Source of the DNA: Actinomycetales bacterium | Lineage (GTDB): Bacteria > Actinomycetota > Actinomycetes > Actinomycetales > Kineosporiaceae | NCBI GenBank assembly: GCA_012719445.1 | Contig: JAAYAH010000072.1 | Location: 1-64,000 of the forward strand | Length of the DNA: 64,000 bases | Reading direction: 5' to 3' | Part shown: piece by piece, positions 61,619 to 64,000 of the stretch | Layout of the letters: each line of letters begins with the position of its first letter | Numbering within the stretch: the first letter of the stretch is position 1 | Position numbers and translations under genes: made by a program | The notes under the pieces: model-generated | The model's database searches: none | Told to the model about the DNA's origin: nothing | What the model saw: the letters and a program-made list of their open reading frames with translations, nothing else

Positions 61619-62844
61619 CTGCCGCCCCCGCCCCCGCCACCGTCGACGTCGTCCGACCGGTCCGGCCGGCACGGCATCCTGGCCAGCACCTCGAACCCTC
61701 CCCCTGGTGTGGGTCCGGCGCGAAGCGTCCCCCCGAGCAGTCCGACCCGTTCCCTCATCCCGGTGAGTCCCGTCCCACGTCTCTCCGTTCCGGGTCGACC
61801 GTCCCCACCCGTGCCGGGTCGACCGTCCCCACCCGTGCCGGGTCCGTCGTTGCGAACCCGGACCCGTACCTCCTGCTCGTCGATGCCGATCTCGACCGCG
61901 ACGCCCACCCCGCCGGCGTGCCGCCTGGCGTTGGTCAGCGACTCCTGGACGACGCGGTACACCGTCGCCTGGATGCCCGCGGGAACCCCCGCCGACGCCC
62001 CGCCGGTGACGGCGAGCGTCGCGTCGAGTCCGGCCTCGCGGGCGCTCTCGACCAGGGGTGCGACGTCGTCGATGCGCGGCTCGGGACCAGCCGGGCACCG
62101 CTCGCCGTCCGGGTCGCGGAGCACCCCGACGATGGCCCGCAGCTCCCTCAGCGCATCCCTGCCGGTCGTCGAGATGCCCTCCAGCGCCTCCCTGGCGTAA
62201 CCCGGCTGCCGGTCGAGCAGGTGCGCCGCAACCCCGGCCTGGACGCTGATCGTGGTGAGCGCGTGGCCGACGACGTCGTGCAGGTCCCTGGCGATCCGGC
62301 GCCGTTCCTGCTCCACCTGGAGCCGCTGGGAGTCCTGGTCCGCACGGGCCTCGAGCTCGATCTGCTCCAGGAGGAGCCGGACCGACGCGCGCTGCGCCCG
62401 CACCAGCTCACCGACCAGGACCGGTGCCGCGACCAGCGCCGTGTGCGGGACGAGGTCCTCCGAGATCAGTGGTCCTCCGGTGATCATCGCTAGTCCGGCG
62501 TTCCCGAGCGCGGTCGTCGCGAGCACGACGGCGGCGGACCGGAGTCGGCCACCGGCGGCCCCGGTCGAGTACAGGGCGATGGTGGGAGCGAGCAGCGTCA
62601 CCGGCATCCGGTAGCCGAGGACCGCCATGGCGAACGCACAGGACCCGCTGACCAGGAGGGCCCAGACCGGGAGCCGGACCCGTACGGTCAGGGCGAGCCC
62701 ACCGACCAGTACGAGCAGGACGGCGAGCGCGTCGCCGGGCGCCGCCTGCAGGTGGTCGTGGAGGAAGAGGTCGACGAGGGACGCGACGACACACACCGCC
62801 ACCGGGAGATGGTCCGCGGGACGCCGCCACCGCACCGTGCCCAC
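61615..62844 (-). CDS. NarL-type sensor histidine kinase (HisKA_3)
   Basis: A 409-aa membrane kinase: five or six N-terminal helices (about 10-160), a coiled-coil linker, HisKA_3 with RRRIARDLHDVVGHAL, and a HATPase domain (ESLTNARRHAG, VRVRNDGPG, GTGLTGMRERVGLLGG). A tandem 24-bp repeat (61791-61838) inserts GDGRPGTG units into the ATP-lid region. The GTG at 62844 has GGAGGTGGG 6 nt upstream, which decides against longer starts. The signal is unknown. It is divergent from the DUF4405-like gene. Confidence 0.93.
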   Translation of the reverse strand: MGTVRWRRPADHLPVAVCVVASLVDLFLHDHLQAAPGDALAVLLVLVGGLALTVRVRLPVWALLVSGSCAFAMAVLGYRMPVTLLAPTIALYSTGAAGGRLRSAAVVLATTALGNAGLAMITGGPLISEDLVPHTALVAAPVLVGELVRAQRASVRLLLEQIELEARADQDSQRLQVEQERRRIARDLHDVVGHALTTISVQAGVAAHLLDRQPGYAREALEGISTTGRDALRELRAIVGVLRDPDGERCPAGPEPRIDDVAPLVESAREAGLDATLAVTGGASAGVPAGIQATVYRVVQESLTNARRHAGGVGVAVEIGIDEQEVRVRVRNDGPGTGGDGRPGTGGDGRPGTERRGTGLTGMRERVGLLGGTLRAGPTPGGGFEVLARMPCRPDRSDDVDGGGGGGGR

Positions 62845-62981
62845 GTTCCCACCTCCACCGATCACGAGCCGGCCACCGATCACGGTACGGCCGCGCCCGC
62901 CCCGGCACGTACTCCCCGGGATGTACACAGGGCCTCCCCGGGGAGGACGTCCGTCTTCCGAACCGTGGTCATGATCGGCAC

Positions 62982-63488
62982 ATGGACATCACCACCACGC
63001 TCCACCGCCGGAGGAGGGCGCTGCGCCTCGCGACGGCGTTCCTCCTGGCGATCAGCCTGCCGACCCACGCGATGAGCCCGCTGCCGCACGCCGTGGTGGG
63101 TCTCCTCTTCGCCCTGGCCGCCGCCGCCCACGTGGGTGCCAACGCCCGATGGATCCGGGGGGTCACCCGGCGGATGGCGCGAGGTCTCCCCCGCCGGACC
63201 GCCGTGGACGCAGCTCTCGCCGTGTCCCTCGTCGCCCTCGCCGTCGCCGTCACGGTCACCGGGATCGCCGCACTGGTCGACGTGGCCGGGGGCACGCTCC
63301 CGACCGCCCGGGGCGGTGGGGACGCCGGTCCGCCGGGTGTCGCCGGGGCGCACGGCCCGCTGGCCGTCCTCCTGGCCCTGACCGGCGTGGTCCACGCCGT
63401 CCGGCATCGTGACCGGCACCGCCGGGTTCCACGACCGGCACCGCCGCGCTCCGCCGGGCTCTCCGGCCACCGTCAGACGGTCGGATAG
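62982..63488 (+). CDS. DUF4405-like small membrane (cytochrome b-type) protein
   Basis: A 168-aa membrane protein with four helices (about 16-34, 35-55, 68-92 and 115-133). Conserved His pairs lie in helices (MSPLPHAVVGLLFALAAAAH, GAHGPLAVLLALTGVVHAV) in the spacing used for heme in DUF4405/cytochrome b561-like proteins. The Arg/Pro-rich tail is cytosolic. It lies 9 nt before the Dabb gene. Heme binding is inferred from His positions. Confidence 0.78.
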   Translation: MDITTTLHRRRRALRLATAFLLAISLPTHAMSPLPHAVVGLLFALAAAAHVGANARWIRGVTRRMARGLPRRTAVDAALAVSLVALAVAVTVTGIAALVDVAGGTLPTARGGGDAGPPGVAGAHGPLAVLLALTGVVHAVRHRDRHRRVPRPAPPRSAGLSGHRQTVG

Positions 63489-63497
63489 GTTCCCGAC

Positions 63498-63824
63498 ATG
63501 TCGAAGGTCCGCCACATCCTGCTGCTGCAACCCCGACCTGACACGACTCAGGAGGAGATCGACGCCTGCCGGGTCGCCGTCTCCTCCCTTGTCGGGAGGA
63601 TCCCCGGGGTCCTCGACTGCCACTGGGGAGTCAACCTGGCAGCCCCCGATCGCCGGGAGGGACTGAGCCACGGCTTCTCCATGGACTTCTCCGACCTCGA
63701 GTCCCTGCGCGCCTACGGCCCCCACCCCGAGCACCAGTCGGTGGCGACCCTGGTACGCGCGACCTTCGAGCGGATCGTCGTGCTGGACGTCGAGCTCGGG
63801 GACGGCGACCCGCAGCACGGCTGA
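63498..63824 (+). CDS. Dabb (stress-responsive A/B barrel) protein
   Basis: A 108-aa single-domain protein: VRHILLLQPRPDTTQEEIDA, then IPGVLDCHWGVNLA and HGFSMDFSDLESLRAYGPHP, the signature of the Dabb dimeric ferredoxin-like barrel. Members bind small molecules or act as cyclases or oxygenases; the role here is unknown. Convergent with the truncated hydrolase gene at the window end. Confidence 0.9.
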   Translation: MSKVRHILLLQPRPDTTQEEIDACRVAVSSLVGRIPGVLDCHWGVNLAAPDRREGLSHGFSMDFSDLESLRAYGPHPEHQSVATLVRATFERIVVLDVELGDGDPQHG

Positions 63825-63828
63825 CGAC

Positions 63829-64000
63829 TCAGCGGAGCAGCCACTCCACGAGAACCGTGTGGAACGACTCCCTGGCGGCACGCTCGCGCCAGGGGCTGTG
63901 ACCGCAGCGGGGGAACTCCACGTACTCCAGGTGCCGGACGTGACGGCGGAGTGTGTCCCGCACCAGCTGCCCCGGATGCGGGTCCTCCGCTCCGTGGAGC
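63829..64000 (-). CDS. Alpha/beta hydrolase, C-terminal part (cut by window end)
   Basis: Only the last 57 codons are in the window. They read as the end of an alpha/beta hydrolase: GAEDPHPGQLVRD (the acid turn), then VEFPRCGHSPWRERAARES (catalytic His) and the final helix VLVEWLLR before the stop. The N-terminal three-quarters lies beyond position 64000. Substrate unknown. The gap to the Dabb stop is only 4 nt, so the two genes converge tightly. Confidence 0.75.
   Translation of the reverse strand, partial: LHGAEDPHPGQLVRDTLRRHVRHLEYVEFPRCGHSPWRERAARESFHTVLVEWLLR

Overview
The window is about 72-73% G+C chromosomal DNA with extreme G/C bias in third codon positions, many GTG starts, GGAGG-type ribosome-binding sites and pervasive 1-4 nt stop/start overlaps. 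Its gene families point the same way: LppU-like proteins, a SigG-type ECF sigma factor with a SnoaL tail, DsbA/VKOR, MMPL with TetR, DUF4360 proteins and CBM2 enzymes with Thr-rich linkers. I infer a filamentous or soil/plant-associated actinomycete, possibly of the Pseudonocardiales; the order-level placement is weak. No rRNA, tRNA, CRISPR array, insertion sequence or replication origin was recognised.

Layout. 0-9 kb: a DUF4874/DUF4832 protein, a coupled trio (Cys-containing 104-aa protein, catalytically dead M48-like membrane protein, LemA), a GGDEF-EAL c-di-GMP enzyme and several small membrane or secreted proteins. 9.4-13 kb: a DsbA/VKOR disulfide pair, then a TrmO / effector-domain / AraC operon. 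13-17.5 kb: an orphan eCIS-core (DUF4157) protein and a membrane-anchored leucine-rich-repeat protein. 17.6-27.3 kb: secreted plant-cell-wall enzymes (GH43-CBM13, GH5-CBM2, PL1-CBM2), two of them preceded by LacI-type operator-like palindromes, interrupted by a CoA-binding protein and an SbcD/SbcC-type pair. 27.4-28.5 kb: ECF sigma factor. 28.5-35.2 kb: a translationally coupled M48 metallopeptidase and a 1769-aa pseudokinase-DUF4011-helicase-nuclease, the best candidate for an under-described, possibly defensive system. 36-38.7 kb: MMPL transporter and its TetR regulator. 38.7-44.7 kb: a lower-G+C stretch, a small secreted SH3-like protein, and a five-gene lipoprotein / peptidoglycan-binding adaptor / MacB-type ABC exporter operon. 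44.7-48 kb: hybrid histidine kinase and a stand-alone receiver. 48-50 kb: two tandem DUF4360 secreted paralogues. 50-55 kb: D-Ala-D-Ala carboxypeptidase, methyltransferase, and a RecQ helicase with a phosphoribosyltransferase-like tail. 55-64 kb: secreted tripeptidyl-peptidase-type hydrolase, META-like lipoprotein, expansin-CBM2, an alpha/beta hydrolase flanked by two copies of one palindromic element, a NarL-type two-component system, a DUF4405-like protein, a Dabb protein and a hydrolase cut by the window end.

How the genes fit together: the CBM-bearing enzymes and the expansin suggest growth on plant polysaccharides with sugar-responsive repression. The disulfide pair would help fold the Cys-rich exported proteins. 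The remainder is signalling, envelope and DNA-repair or defence functions. Intergenic DNA carries many perfect hairpins between convergent genes and many short minisatellites (10-65 bp units).
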